A stretch of 64,000 nucleotides of DNA, taken from contig CAZCNY010000010.1 in the NCBI GenBank assembly GCA_964500675.1, positions 1-64,000 of the forward strand, given 5' to 3'. This document shows positions 1 through 8,715 of this stretch, in pieces. Below the pieces are notes generated by a model, which ran no database searches, had not been told where the DNA came from, and was given only the letters and a program-made list of their open reading frames with translations. This stretch comes from CAMLJR01 sp964500675 (GTDB lineage Bacteria; Pseudomonadota; Gammaproteobacteria; Pseudomonadales; CAMLJR01). The position numbers and the translations under genes were made by a program. Position 1 is the first letter of the stretch. Each line of letters starts with the position of its first letter.

Positions 1-83
1 GCACTGGCACTGGCACTGGCACTGGCACTGGCACTGGCACTGGCACTGGCACCGGCACCGGCACCGGCACCGGCACCGGCACT
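1..83 (+). repeat. Hexanucleotide repeat encoding Thr-Gly dipeptides
   Basis: A perfect run of GGCACT units turns into GGCACC units and continues to about position 83. It is in frame with the coding region downstream, so it encodes alternating threonine and glycine. The run starts at or before the window edge, so its full length is unknown. Because the unit is six bases, gain or loss of units would change linker length without breaking the frame. Confidence 0.95.
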
Positions 84-2777
84 GCTGGTTCCGGCGATGC
101 TTATCCGCCGACCACGCTCGTGGATGCGATTGACATAACATACAACAATACAAAAACACAGCTGTCGACGGACAGCGCCAACCCGACAGAAATAACGGTC
201 GATCCAAATAATTTTATCATTACCACGCCACCGATACCGAGTAACGCGGCTATCCGCATTTGCGCAACCGCGTTTAAACAATCAATTGTGGTGGGTAATT
301 CGATATCTAGCTACCCCTGCTTTCAGCCTGGGCAAAGTATGGCGATGCCGTCAATAACTAACGGGGGTATTCCCCTCTATGTTTCTAATGGCGCGGCCTA
401 CAATTATTACAATGCAGTGCGGCGGGTGGATACGTCGCTTTATACAGCTCTACCAATCAATCAAGTTCAATTTTTTCAAGGCGCGGTACAAGGTCCATTT
501 TATGTGCTGATAATCGCGGACGAAAATGGTAACGGTATTCTCGATGAAGGAGAGTTGGCGGCAGCGCATGTCAGCTTGGTTGGCGGCAATAGCGGCGGGA
601 CGGCGCAGACTACCTCAATTACTGCTAGTGCTGCCCAATTATCATTTGTCGTTCATGTGAATGCTAGTTCGGCAAATCAAAATCTCGTAGTGACGTTCGA
701 TGGTGATGCGGTGGTAGTCGACACCCAACCTTATTGGTTGAATGTTGTTTCTAATGGCGCATCATCCGCGAATACTATGTCGTATTCGATTTCCGCTACA
801 TCCACATACTTGGGAGCAGGAACTTACAACAGCTTCATTCGCTTTAAAACCGCGCGCATTCCATCAGGCAGTAATATAAATCAGGCGAGCGATTTCGCTT
901 ATGTGGATGTACCGGTTACCGTGGTGGTTAGCGATTTTGCTCTTTCCGCGCAGGCAATTAACCTCACCGCGGTTGATGGCGGTAGCACCGTGCAACAGAA
1001 CTCCAGTGCGCTAACGTTTTCACTGTCGGGTACGGCGTTAAGTTGGAGTCTGTCATCGGATCAGTCATGGCTGACATTCGCGCAAACATCGGGTGCCGGT
1101 CCCGCTACCGTAACGTTCAATGTTGTCAGCTCCGGACTCAGTCTCGGAGCGCATACGGCAAATATTTCGGTTCAAAATACCAACACGGGCGAAGTGTTGA
1201 CGTTGCCAGTAACGGTGACGGTTAATGCCCCGCAAATAGTGTTGAGTCCCCAAGCGTTGAGTTTTTCGGTGGACGGGCAAACCACCACGGCGCAGCTTTC
1301 CAAATCAATCGATGTGACGGATGAGTTAAATGGCAGCGATATTCTGCGCGCGGTGTCGTGGCATGTCGAATCGATTGACGTTCCTTGGATTTCTTCGCCG
1401 ACTCCGTCATCGGGTAGCAGCGCGCCATCCGCGCAGCTGATCGTTGCATTGAACTCCGCTGCGGTTGAAGCACTAGCGGATGGCGATTACAACGGCAACG
1501 TGGTTGTCAGCTACACGGCCGAGGATATGCAAGCGCATACGGCGACTGTGCCGGTAAGCTTGCATATCAGCATGCCGCGTGTGCAGTGGGTGGCTCCGCA
1601 TGTCGTCTATGCCGGGCAACAATACGAAATAATTTTAAGAGGCTCCGGCTTCGATAGCGCAACGAATCAGTCGATATATTTTGGATCAACTGCTGTAAGT
1701 AATTTCACAAAAATTAGTGATACGGAAATACGTGTTACCTATCCGATATTGTCTGCTGGCGAAACACAAGTTCGAGTGGGTAACAAGCTCGATGCCAATA
1801 TCGGCAGTGCTCCTCTAGTGGTACAGGATGCAGCTGCACTTCCAGCCGCTGTATTTGCTGCGACTGGAGATGATATGTCCAAGATTTTTTATGATGAAGA
1901 GCATCGTATTCTCTACGGGATCGATATCGCCGCGCAGCGTATTGAGCGCTTTTCGTTTCAAAATAATGTTTGGACGAAGATGTCTGCGATGTTGGTCAGT
2001 GGTGTACAGGATGCTGCGATATCAACTGATGGGCACACTTTGGTAATTGTTACCGACGGATTTGGTATTTATGAGCTTGATTTAGCGACGCCAGATGCTA
2101 CCCCGCAGCAGGTGGTACAAACTGATGTATTTTTTAGACATATCGCGTTTAGCAATCACAATCTTGCAGTACTTATTTCGGATGTTCACGGTAGCGGTTT
2201 TGCACCCTCTTATGTTTATGACGTAAGTACCAAAAATCTTAAACAGAACGACTATTTCAGCGGGTGGCTAATCTGCGCGAACGTCGATGCACCTGCCGAT
2301 GGCAGGCGATTACTGATGACGCAGAATTGTGTGACGCCGAATCAACCAATTAAAGTATTCGACTCAAGTAGTGATACTCTGAGTGATACCCCTGTGGTCG
2401 GTAGTTTTAATTCGATCTTTTTTAGTCGCGATGCTTCGCGGTTTATTGTTCAAGGGTCGGTTTATAACGGTCAGTATAATTTTTTAGGTTATGTTGGAGG
2501 CTCTCTGTTATCGCCTGATGGGCTGCGCAGTTATGGATATCAGCCTGATAATGTTGATTACACAGCTGAAGCTGTGTTGGTTTATGATTTAAGTGCGGCT
2601 CCCGGAGCAGGTAGCAATTTTCCGCAGCTGACTTCTGTTCCACTTTCGCATACGCTGGTTTCTCCGTATAACCCCTCCACTTATTTTTCTCACTCGCCAG
2701 CGGTCGCGTTGAGTGGTGATGGTCTAACTATGTTTTTGTGGGGAGATAAGGAAATTCAGATATTGCCGTTGCCCTAG
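3..2777 (+). CDS. Secreted multidomain protein with Thr-Gly linker, BACON-like and IPT-like domains (5' end outside window)
   Basis: The frame is open from the left edge: the Thr-Gly repeat is followed by AGSGDAYPPTTLVDAID with no stop, so the GTG at 120 is probably internal and the true start lies upstream. After a Ser/Thr/Asn-rich N-terminal part comes a region beginning near base 930 (SWSLSSDQSWLTFAQTSG, then a short all-beta tail). It looks like a BACON domain. Around base 1580 there is an IPT/TIG-like segment (VAPHVVYAGQQYEIILRGSG). From about base 1850 the repeated short beta stretches look like a beta-propeller. No catalytic motif is visible. Such architectures are typical of exported surface or adhesion proteins, but the role here is inferred. 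Base composition is less GC-rich than its neighbours, especially after base 1600. The gene ends at a TAG just before a bidirectional hairpin. Confidence 0.85.
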   Translation, partial: TGTGTGTGTGTGTGTGTGTGTGTGTGTAGSGDAYPPTTLVDAIDITYNNTKTQLSTDSANPTEITVDPNNFIITTPPIPSNAAIRICATAFKQSIVVGNSISSYPCFQPGQSMAMPSITNGGIPLYVSNGAAYNYYNAVRRVDTSLYTALPINQVQFFQGAVQGPFYVLIIADENGNGILDEGELAAAHVSLVGGNSGGTAQTTSITASAAQLSFVVHVNASSANQNLVVTFDGDAVVVDTQPYWLNVVSNGASSANTMSYSISATSTYLGAGTYNSFIRFKTARIPSGSNINQASDFAYVDVPVTVVVSDFALSAQAINLTAVDGGSTVQQNSSALTFSLSGTALSWSLSSDQSWLTFAQTSGAGPATVTFNVVSSGLSLGAHTANISVQNTNTGEVLTLPVTVTVNAPQIVLSPQALSFSVDGQTTTAQLSKSIDVTDELNGSDILRAVSWHVESIDVPWISSPTPSSGSSAPSAQLIVALNSAAVEALADGDYNGNVVVSYTAEDMQAHTATVPVSLHISMPRVQWVAPHVVYAGQQYEIILRGSGFDSATNQSIYFGSTAVSNFTKISDTEIRVTYPILSAGETQVRVGNKLDANIGSAPLVVQDAAALPAAVFAATGDDMSKIFYDEEHRILYGIDIAAQRIERFSFQNNVWTKMSAMLVSGVQDAAISTDGHTLVIVTDGFGIYELDLATPDATPQQVVQTDVFFRHIAFSNHNLAVLISDVHGSGFAPSYVYDVSTKNLKQNDYFSGWLICANVDAPADGRRLLMTQNCVTPNQPIKVFDSSSDTLSDTPVVGSFNSIFFSRDASRFIVQGSVYNGQYNFLGYVGGSLLSPDGLRSYGYQPDNVDYTAEAVLVYDLSAAPGAGSNFPQLTSVPLSHTLVSPYNPSTYFSHSPAVALSGDGLTMFLWGDKEIQILPLP

Positions 2778-2816
2778 GAAAGAAATTGAGCTCAGTTTTC
2801 TGAAGTTGGAAAAGAT

Positions 2817-2847
2817 AAACAAAGCCGCTCGTCGAGCGGCTTTGTTT
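2817..2847. terminator. Bidirectional intrinsic terminator
   Basis: A perfect 14-bp stem (AAACAAAGCCGCTC paired with GAGCGGCTTTGTTT) encloses a 3-base GTC loop. The outer ends supply A-runs on one side and T-runs on the other, so it can end transcription in both directions. It sits between the 3' ends of the convergent surface-protein gene and aceF. Confidence 0.92.
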
Positions 2848-2859
2848 ATTGCAATGAAA

Positions 2860-4527
2860 TCACAACACCAATCTTCGAATATCCGCTAGCAGTTCTGTTA
2901 GAAATGTAAAAAATCGTCCTGCATCGGCGCCGTTGACGACGCGGTGATCGTACGATAGCGACAGCGGCAGCATTTTGCGCGGTACGAATTCCTTGCCATT
3001 CCACTGCGGTTTCACTGCGAGTTTCGATACGGCGAGAATCGCCACCTCGGGTGCGTTGATAATCGGCGTAAAGCCTGTACCGCCGATATTGCCGAGGCTC
3101 GAAATTGTGAAGCAGCCGCCCTGCATTTCGTCGGGTTTGAGTTTGCGGTCTTTCGCTTTCTGCGAGAGTTCGGCGGTTTCTGCGGCTAACTCCCAAATCG
3201 ATTTGCGATCGACATCGCGCACGACCGGAACCATCAATCCTGCCGGCGTATCGACGGCGATGCCGATATGCGCGTATTTCTTGAAGACGATGTGCTCGCC
3301 ATCGTTGAGCAGCGATGAATTGAATTTCGGGTGCGCTCTCAATGCGATTGCGCACGCTTTCAATAAAAAGGGCAGCGGGGTGACTTTCACGCCGCGTTTA
3401 TCGGCGTCGTCTTTTAACGATGCACGAAAATTTTCCAGCTCGGTGATATCCGCGTCGTCGAATTGCGTCACGTGCGGCAGATTGAGCCAGCTGCGATGCA
3501 TGTTCGTGGCGGTTAGTTTGCTCAGCTTCGAGAGCGGCTGTACTTCGATCTCGCCGAATTTGGCGAAATCGATATCGGGGATGGGCGGAATGCCGCTACC
3601 GGAGGTTGCGCTGCCGCGATTTTCAATCAGGTTTTTGATGAAAGCTTTCAGGTCTTCGCGCTGGATACGATTTTTCGGGCCGGTACCTTTGACTTTGGTG
3701 AGATCGATACCTGATTCGCGTGCGTATTTGCGCACGGCGGGGCCTGCGTAAACTTCTCCGCTTGCGACAACGACTTTTGGCGGCGCATTGCTCGCGATGG
3801 ATGGCGCGGGTGTCGCGGTTGCCGATTTTATTTCTGCCGCTGGAGCGGATGTCGCTGCCGATTTATCGACAGTCGCGGTGCTGCTCGCTGCTGCATTCGT
3901 TGCGGGCGTGCTGATTTCAAGTTCAAGAATTGGACTGCCCGCCGAAACTTTATCGCCCACTTTGATTTTTAATGCGCGCACGATACCGGCTTTCGGAGCG
4001 GGTACCTCCATCGAAGCTTTGTCCGATTCGAGCACAATCATGGTGTCGCCTTCGGCGAGTTGCGCACCGGTCGCGACGTTGACTTCGATGACATCGACAT
4101 TTTCGCTGCCACCGATATCGGGCACATCAATGGTTTCGATGCTGTTTTTCGACGCGACCGGTCCGGTGTTTTTCTTGGCGACTGGTTTTTCCGCAGGTGC
4201 TTCCGCGGTTTTCGCCGGTGCTTTTTTCGCGGCGTCTTTCGTCGCATTTTTGGTTTCGGCGGTTGCGATAACTCCTGTCTCAACAACAAGAATGGGCGCG
4301 CCCTGTGTTACCTTGTCGCCGACTTTGACTTTGATCTCGACAATTTTCCCCGCGGCAGGGGACGGCACTTCCATCGAAGCCTTATCTGATTCGAGCACGA
4401 TCAGCGTATCTTCGGGTTTGATCGTATCGCCGACCGCGACCGCAATCTCGATGACATCGACGGCCTCGTCGGTGCCGATATCGGGTACGGCTATCGTTTC
4501 TTTGTTCGAGACGGTTTGTGTGCTCAC
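2860..4527 (-). CDS. aceF: Pyruvate dehydrogenase E2, dihydrolipoamide acetyltransferase
   Basis: Transfers the acetyl group from E1-bound thiamine diphosphate via lipoyl-lysine to CoA; it forms the core of the pyruvate dehydrogenase complex in the cytoplasm. Two lipoyl domains are clear (ESDKASMEV with lipoyl-lysines near residues 49 and 170), separated by an Ala/Lys/Pro-rich linker. A peripheral-subunit-binding domain follows near 261-300 (AVRKYARESGIDLTKVKGTG), then the acyltransferase domain ending in SYDHRVVNGADAGRF with catalytic His528. The usual Asp of HxxxDG is Asn here, which I recall also in some E2p enzymes. I choose the GTG at 4527 because AAGAAGGA lies 9 bases upstream; the longer frame from 4551 would start inside the end of aceE. 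It sits 17 bases downstream of aceE. No E3 (lpd) gene follows. Confidence 0.96.
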   Translation of the reverse strand: MSTQTVSNKETIAVPDIGTDEAVDVIEIAVAVGDTIKPEDTLIVLESDKASMEVPSPAAGKIVEIKVKVGDKVTQGAPILVVETGVIATAETKNATKDAAKKAPAKTAEAPAEKPVAKKNTGPVASKNSIETIDVPDIGGSENVDVIEVNVATGAQLAEGDTMIVLESDKASMEVPAPKAGIVRALKIKVGDKVSAGSPILELEISTPATNAAASSTATVDKSAATSAPAAEIKSATATPAPSIASNAPPKVVVASGEVYAGPAVRKYARESGIDLTKVKGTGPKNRIQREDLKAFIKNLIENRGSATSGSGIPPIPDIDFAKFGEIEVQPLSKLSKLTATNMHRSWLNLPHVTQFDDADITELENFRASLKDDADKRGVKVTPLPFLLKACAIALRAHPKFNSSLLNDGEHIVFKKYAHIGIAVDTPAGLMVPVVRDVDRKSIWELAAETAELSQKAKDRKLKPDEMQGGCFTISSLGNIGGTGFTPIINAPEVAILAVSKLAVKPQWNGKEFVPRKMLPLSLSYDHRVVNGADAGRFFTFLTELLADIRRLVL

Positions 4528-4544
4528 GGTGCTGATTCCTTCTT

Positions 4545-7193
4545 TTAGCACTGCATCGGATCACGTTTGTCGGGATCGATACCGAATTGTTTAATCGCTT
4601 TCGCCACATCTTTTAGCGCAAAGCGACCTTCATCGGCGAGCGCCTTGAGCGCCGCGATGGCGACGAAATACCGATTGACCTCAAAATGGTGGCGCAGTTT
4701 CGCGCGCGTATCGCTGCGACCGAAACCGTCGGTGCCGAGCGCAACGTAGCGATGCGGAATGTAGGGCCGCAGTTGTTCGCTGTAAGTTTTGATGTAATCG
4801 GTGGCGCAGATCACGGGGCCGCTGCGATCTTGCAGCAATTGCGTGATATAGGGAATCTTCGGTTTGCTTTCGGGGTGCAGCAGATTCCAGTGTTCGCACG
4901 CGAGACCGTCGCGGCGCAATTCGTTGATACTGGTCGCGCTCCACACATCGGCGCTGATACCGAATTCCTCGCGCAAAATTTTCGCGGCGGCTTCGACCTC
5001 GCGCAAAATTGTGCCGGAACCCATCAGTTGCACGCTATCGCTTTTGCGCCGCGTTTTTTTCGCCTCTTCGAGCAGATACATGCCGCGCACGATGCCGTCT
5101 TCGACGCCGACCGGCATATCGGGGTGCGCGTAGTTTTCATTCATCAGCGTGATGTAATAAAAACAATTTTCGCGATCGTGAAACATGCGTTTCAAACCGG
5201 TTTGGATGATCACGGTGAGTTCATACGCATACGTCGGATCGTACGAGCGGCAATTCGGAATCGTATTGGCGAGCAGATGGCTGTGACCGTCCTGATGCTG
5301 CAAACCTTCGCCGTTCAGTGTGGTGCGGCCCGAGGTGGCGCCGAGTAAAAAGCCACGCGCCTGCGAATCGCCCGCCGCCCACGCCAGATCCATCACGCGT
5401 TGAAAGCCGAACATCGAATAGAAAATATAAAACGGAATCATCGCGTAGCCGTGATTGCTGTACGACGTGCCCGTCGCGATCCACGCCGACATCGCGCCCG
5501 ATTCGTTGATGCCCTCTTCGAGAATCTGGCCTTTTTTATCCTCTTTGTAATACATGATTTGGCCGGCGTCCTGCGGCGTGTAGCGCTGGCCTTGCGACGA
5601 GTAAATGCCGAGTTGGCGGAACATGCCTTCCATGCCGAAGGTGCGCGCTTCATCGGGTACGATCGGCACCACGCGCTCGCCGATTTTTTTGTCTTTCACG
5701 AGCGTCGACAGCGTGCGCACGAATGACATCGTCGTCGAAATTTCGCGCTCGCCCGTGCCTTTCAATTGGCCTTTGAGATCGTCGAGTGCCGGCACCTCGA
5801 GCGGTTCGAATTCATGGCGACGCGCCGGTAAAAAGCCGCCGAGCTCCGCGCGCCGTTTGCACATGTATTGCATTTCGGGGCTGTCGGGCGCAGGCCGATA
5901 GTAGGGGACGTGTTCAATGTCCGAATCGGATACCGGAATCGCAAAACGATCGCGGAATTTTTTAAGCGCATCGAGCCCGAGTTTTTTTACCGAATGCGTT
6001 TCGTTCGCCGCTTCACCGGATGTGCCCATGCCGTAGCCTTTGACGGTCATCGCCAGCACCACGGTCGGTTGACCTTTGTGCGCAGCCGCGGCGGCATAGG
6101 CCGCGTACACTTTGTACGGGTCGTGACCGCCGCGATTGAGATACATGATGTCGTTGTCGGAAAGATCTTTGACGAGATCGAGCAGTTCAGGATATGCGCC
6201 GAAGAAATGTTCGCGCGTATACGCACCGCCGTTGGCTTTGTAGTTTTGCAACTCGCCGTCGCAGACTTCATTCATGCGTTTTTTCAATAGCCCGGTTTTG
6301 TCTTTTTCCAGCAGCGGATCCCAGTGTCGGCCCCAGATCACTTTGATCACGTTCCAGCCGGCGCCGCGGAACACGCCTTCGAGTTCCTGAATGATTTTGC
6401 CGTTGCCTCTAACAGGTCCATCGAGGCGCTGCAAATTACAGTTGACGACGAAAATCAGATTGTCGAGTTGTTCGCGGCCGGCGAGCGAAATCGAGCCGAG
6501 CGATTCGGGTTCGTCGCACTCGCCGTCGCCGAGAAAACACCAGACTTTGCGATCGCCGTTTTCGACGAGTTCGCGGCTCTGCTGGTATTTCATCACGTGC
6601 GCTTGATAGATCGCCTGAATCGGGCCGAGACCCATAGACACGGTGGGGAATTGCCAGTAATTCGGCATCAACCACGGGTGCGGATACGACGACAAGCCGT
6701 GACCGTCGACTTCGCGGCGGAAATTGTCGAGCTGATCTTCGTTGAAGCGACCTTCGAGATACGAGCGCGCGTACATGCCGGGCGCGCTGTGACCCTGATA
6801 ATAAATAAGATCGGGTTTGTCGCCGCCGCGCCAAAAATAGTTGAAGCCGACATCGTACAGCGTCGCGGCCGAGGAGAATGTGGCGATGTGACCGCCGAGC
6901 GCATCTTCGTTATCGTTGGCCCGCATCACCATCGCCATCGCGTTCCAGCGGATCAGCGAGCGGATGCGGCGCTCCATGAATAAATCGCCCGGCATGCGTT
7001 TTTCCGCCGCGGGTTCGATCGTATTACAAAACGGGGTGGTGATGGCGGCGGGCATCTTGGTGCCGGCTTGCGCGGCGTGTTCGGCCAGCGTTTTAAGCAG
7101 AAATGCGGAGCGGCCGCGGCCCTGGTATTTGAGCACGCTGTCGAGCGCTTCAAGCCACTCGCTGGTTTCCTGCGGATCTTTGTCTTCGAGCAT
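4545..7193 (-). CDS. aceE: Pyruvate dehydrogenase E1, homodimeric type
   Basis: Decarboxylates pyruvate and acetylates the E2 lipoyl groups. The 882-aa length and overall sequence fit the homodimeric E1 family. The thiamine diphosphate motif is visible as GDGECDEPE followed about 30 residues later by the NCN stretch. The gene is first in an aceE-aceF pair. I prefer the ATG at 7193 to the TTG at 7205 because GGAAG precedes it by 6 bases. A palindrome TGTAAAAATTTTACA lies about 40-55 bases upstream of the start and may be an operator. Confident assignment by length, motif and operon context. Confidence 0.97.
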   Translation of the reverse strand: MLEDKDPQETSEWLEALDSVLKYQGRGRSAFLLKTLAEHAAQAGTKMPAAITTPFCNTIEPAAEKRMPGDLFMERRIRSLIRWNAMAMVMRANDNEDALGGHIATFSSAATLYDVGFNYFWRGGDKPDLIYYQGHSAPGMYARSYLEGRFNEDQLDNFRREVDGHGLSSYPHPWLMPNYWQFPTVSMGLGPIQAIYQAHVMKYQQSRELVENGDRKVWCFLGDGECDEPESLGSISLAGREQLDNLIFVVNCNLQRLDGPVRGNGKIIQELEGVFRGAGWNVIKVIWGRHWDPLLEKDKTGLLKKRMNEVCDGELQNYKANGGAYTREHFFGAYPELLDLVKDLSDNDIMYLNRGGHDPYKVYAAYAAAAAHKGQPTVVLAMTVKGYGMGTSGEAANETHSVKKLGLDALKKFRDRFAIPVSDSDIEHVPYYRPAPDSPEMQYMCKRRAELGGFLPARRHEFEPLEVPALDDLKGQLKGTGEREISTTMSFVRTLSTLVKDKKIGERVVPIVPDEARTFGMEGMFRQLGIYSSQGQRYTPQDAGQIMYYKEDKKGQILEEGINESGAMSAWIATGTSYSNHGYAMIPFYIFYSMFGFQRVMDLAWAAGDSQARGFLLGATSGRTTLNGEGLQHQDGHSHLLANTIPNCRSYDPTYAYELTVIIQTGLKRMFHDRENCFYYITLMNENYAHPDMPVGVEDGIVRGMYLLEEAKKTRRKSDSVQLMGSGTILREVEAAAKILREEFGISADVWSATSINELRRDGLACEHWNLLHPESKPKIPYITQLLQDRSGPVICATDYIKTYSEQLRPYIPHRYVALGTDGFGRSDTRAKLRHHFEVNRYFVAIAALKALADEGRFALKDVAKAIKQFGIDPDKRDPMQC

Positions 7194-7234
7194 GGTGTCT
7201 TCCAAAGATGAGTTGCACTTCGGTGATGTCGGTT

Positions 7235-7249
7235 TGTAAAAATTTTACA
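7235..7249. promoter_or_regulatory. Palindrome upstream of aceE, candidate operator
   Basis: TGTAAAAATTTTACA has perfect 7-base arms around a central A and lies 42-56 bases upstream of the aceE start. A related palindrome lies 130 bases further upstream (7365-7379). It does not match the PdhR operator that I know from enterobacteria (AATTGGTnnnACCAATT). A regulator-binding role is inference from symmetry and position. Confidence 0.45.
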
Positions 7250-7364
7250 TCGGCCGGCTGTTTCGACCAATGAAATCTTACCCTAATTTTACCGGTATTT
7301 TGATCGCGACGTGGCTTGTTGTGCCAACGCCGCGACGAGATTGTCGCGAATCTTATCCGCAATT

Positions 7365-7379
7365 TGTAAATTTTTTACA
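7365..7379. promoter_or_regulatory. Second TGTAAA/TTTACA palindrome
   Basis: TGTAAATTTTTTACA has perfect 6-base arms around TTT. It overlaps the last codons of the receiver-fusion gene and shares its arms with the palindrome at 7235. Together they may be paired sites upstream of aceE. Confidence 0.35.
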
Positions 7380-8505
7380 GCGAGCTGTTGGGCAGCAAAA
7401 CGATCTGTACCCGTTGATTGCGTTGAGCTACAGCGTTCCATTGCCCTGCAGAAACCGCCGGATCATTCGGATAATCCTGTTTTGGCTCGGCCGCGCCGAG
7501 CGGCACCAGTTCTATTTGAATGCCTTCGGGCAATTCGCTCAGAAAGCGTTTGAAGCCAGCGCTTTGCGCTGCGGACATCTTCTGCGATTGTTCGTTGCTT
7601 TGCCCCAGCGCGTTGCAGTCGGTCAGATGTAACTCGGGCGGCGCAGGCGCCCACATCGCGCCGCTGCCGTCAGCGCTAGGCTGGCGTAGCAGACAGAATT
7701 CGCCGATATGACTTTCGAGCCGGATTTTGCCTTTGAAGCCCGCCGCGTTGAGTTGTTGCACGAGGTCCTGCATCAATACCAACCGATCGCCGCCAAACGG
7801 AGGTTCGCCGTACGGAAACTCGGTGGCCCGATCGAGCGCCCATTCGATGGTTTTGAATGCGAACGCGCGTTGTTTTTGCAGCGGAGCGACGCGACTCATG
7901 GCGGAGAAGTACAACACCGTCATCGCCACTGCGGCGATGAGGCTCAACGTGGTTAGCCACGCCGGCCAGCGCGGCGGCGCGGCGGCTGGTATGGCCGCGA
8001 CCGCTGCGGGTTTTGTGAGCGGCTGCGGTGCGGGCGGGCTCGCTGGGGGCTGGTCGGCGCCCGCTTCGATTTCGACAAGCGCGTGCTCGGATTCGCGCTT
8101 GTGCTCAGTATCGTGGGTGGCTTTTTTGCCGCTGAGCAGCCGGTGCTCTTCGAGCCGCTGCAGCACGGCGCTGAGATCTTCGGCGCTGGCGGGCTTGGAA
8201 ATCACATCCGCGGCACCGAGCGCGCGCGCCTGCCCAAAATAGACGCCGCCCTGGGTGGAGGTGTACATCACGATTGGAATCGATGCCGTGGCGCCGTTCG
8301 ATTTGATGGCCTTGACGGCTTGAAAGCCATCCATGCCCGGCATGATGTGGTCCATGAAAATCAGATCGGGCGTCTGCGCGTGCAAGTATTCGAGCGCCTG
8401 TTCGCCCGATTCCACCATGTCGCTCGTATAGTGCAGCCGATCGAGCAGCAGTCGCAGCGCGTAGCGCGCGGTTTTGGAATCGTCGACGATGAGGGCGTGC
8501 GGCAT
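7375..8505 (-). CDS. Response-regulator receiver fused to a membrane anchor and OmpA-like C-terminus
   Basis: Residues 1-120 are a receiver domain: acidic pocket DD at 8-9, phospho-acceptor Asp52 in MDHIMPGMDG, a Thr/Ser at 82-83 and Lys104 in ISKP. A charged and Pro/Ala-rich linker (about 125-178) leads to one transmembrane segment at about 182-203. The last 130 residues contain features that resemble the end of an OmpA-like domain (LTDCNALGQSN and AQRNQRVQIVLL), so this part should lie in the periplasm. The order would put phosphorylation in the cytoplasm and a cell-wall or protein contact outside. This combination is unusual. It lies directly upstream of aceE on the same strand, about 180 bases away, so co-transcription is possible but not shown. 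Function unknown. Confidence 0.8.
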   Translation of the reverse strand: MPHALIVDDSKTARYALRLLLDRLHYTSDMVESGEQALEYLHAQTPDLIFMDHIMPGMDGFQAVKAIKSNGATASIPIVMYTSTQGGVYFGQARALGAADVISKPASAEDLSAVLQRLEEHRLLSGKKATHDTEHKRESEHALVEIEAGADQPPASPPAPQPLTKPAAVAAIPAAAPPRWPAWLTTLSLIAAVAMTVLYFSAMSRVAPLQKQRAFAFKTIEWALDRATEFPYGEPPFGGDRLVLMQDLVQQLNAAGFKGKIRLESHIGEFCLLRQPSADGSGAMWAPAPPELHLTDCNALGQSNEQSQKMSAAQSAGFKRFLSELPEGIQIELVPLGAAEPKQDYPNDPAVSAGQWNAVAQRNQRVQIVLLPNSSL

Positions 8506-8528
8506 GCTGAATCCTGTTCACACTGCGG

Positions 8529-8543
8529 CTTTGTTTTACAAAG
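8529..8543. promoter_or_regulatory. Palindrome upstream of the receiver-fusion gene
   Basis: CTTTGTTTTACAAAG has perfect 6-base arms and lies 24-38 bases upstream of the ATG at 8505. The remaining 170 bases to the M16 gene are AT-rich with two TGTAAATAAA stretches. The site could be an operator or simply part of a promoter. Confidence 0.3.
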
Positions 8544-8715
8544 GGCAGCAGTTAATTCTGCGCTTTAGCCGCTTTAACAACGCGAGTTAATTAGCGGATT
8601 TGTAAATAAAAGCGTTGTGTAAATAAAGAATCGTACAAATATAGCCGCTGTTCGGCGTCCCGCCCATGTGCGGGGCGCGTCTTTTAACGCGCGCCACCAG
8701 AATTGCCGTCGCCAA

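Noticed and set aside
2975..3751. 258-aa frame on the plus strand
   Set aside because: It lies opposite the aceF gene and has no family sequence. The large antisense frames in this window (also 4686-5348, 6324-6983, 24015-25046, 15892-16692 on the other strand) are by-products of GC-rich codon use.
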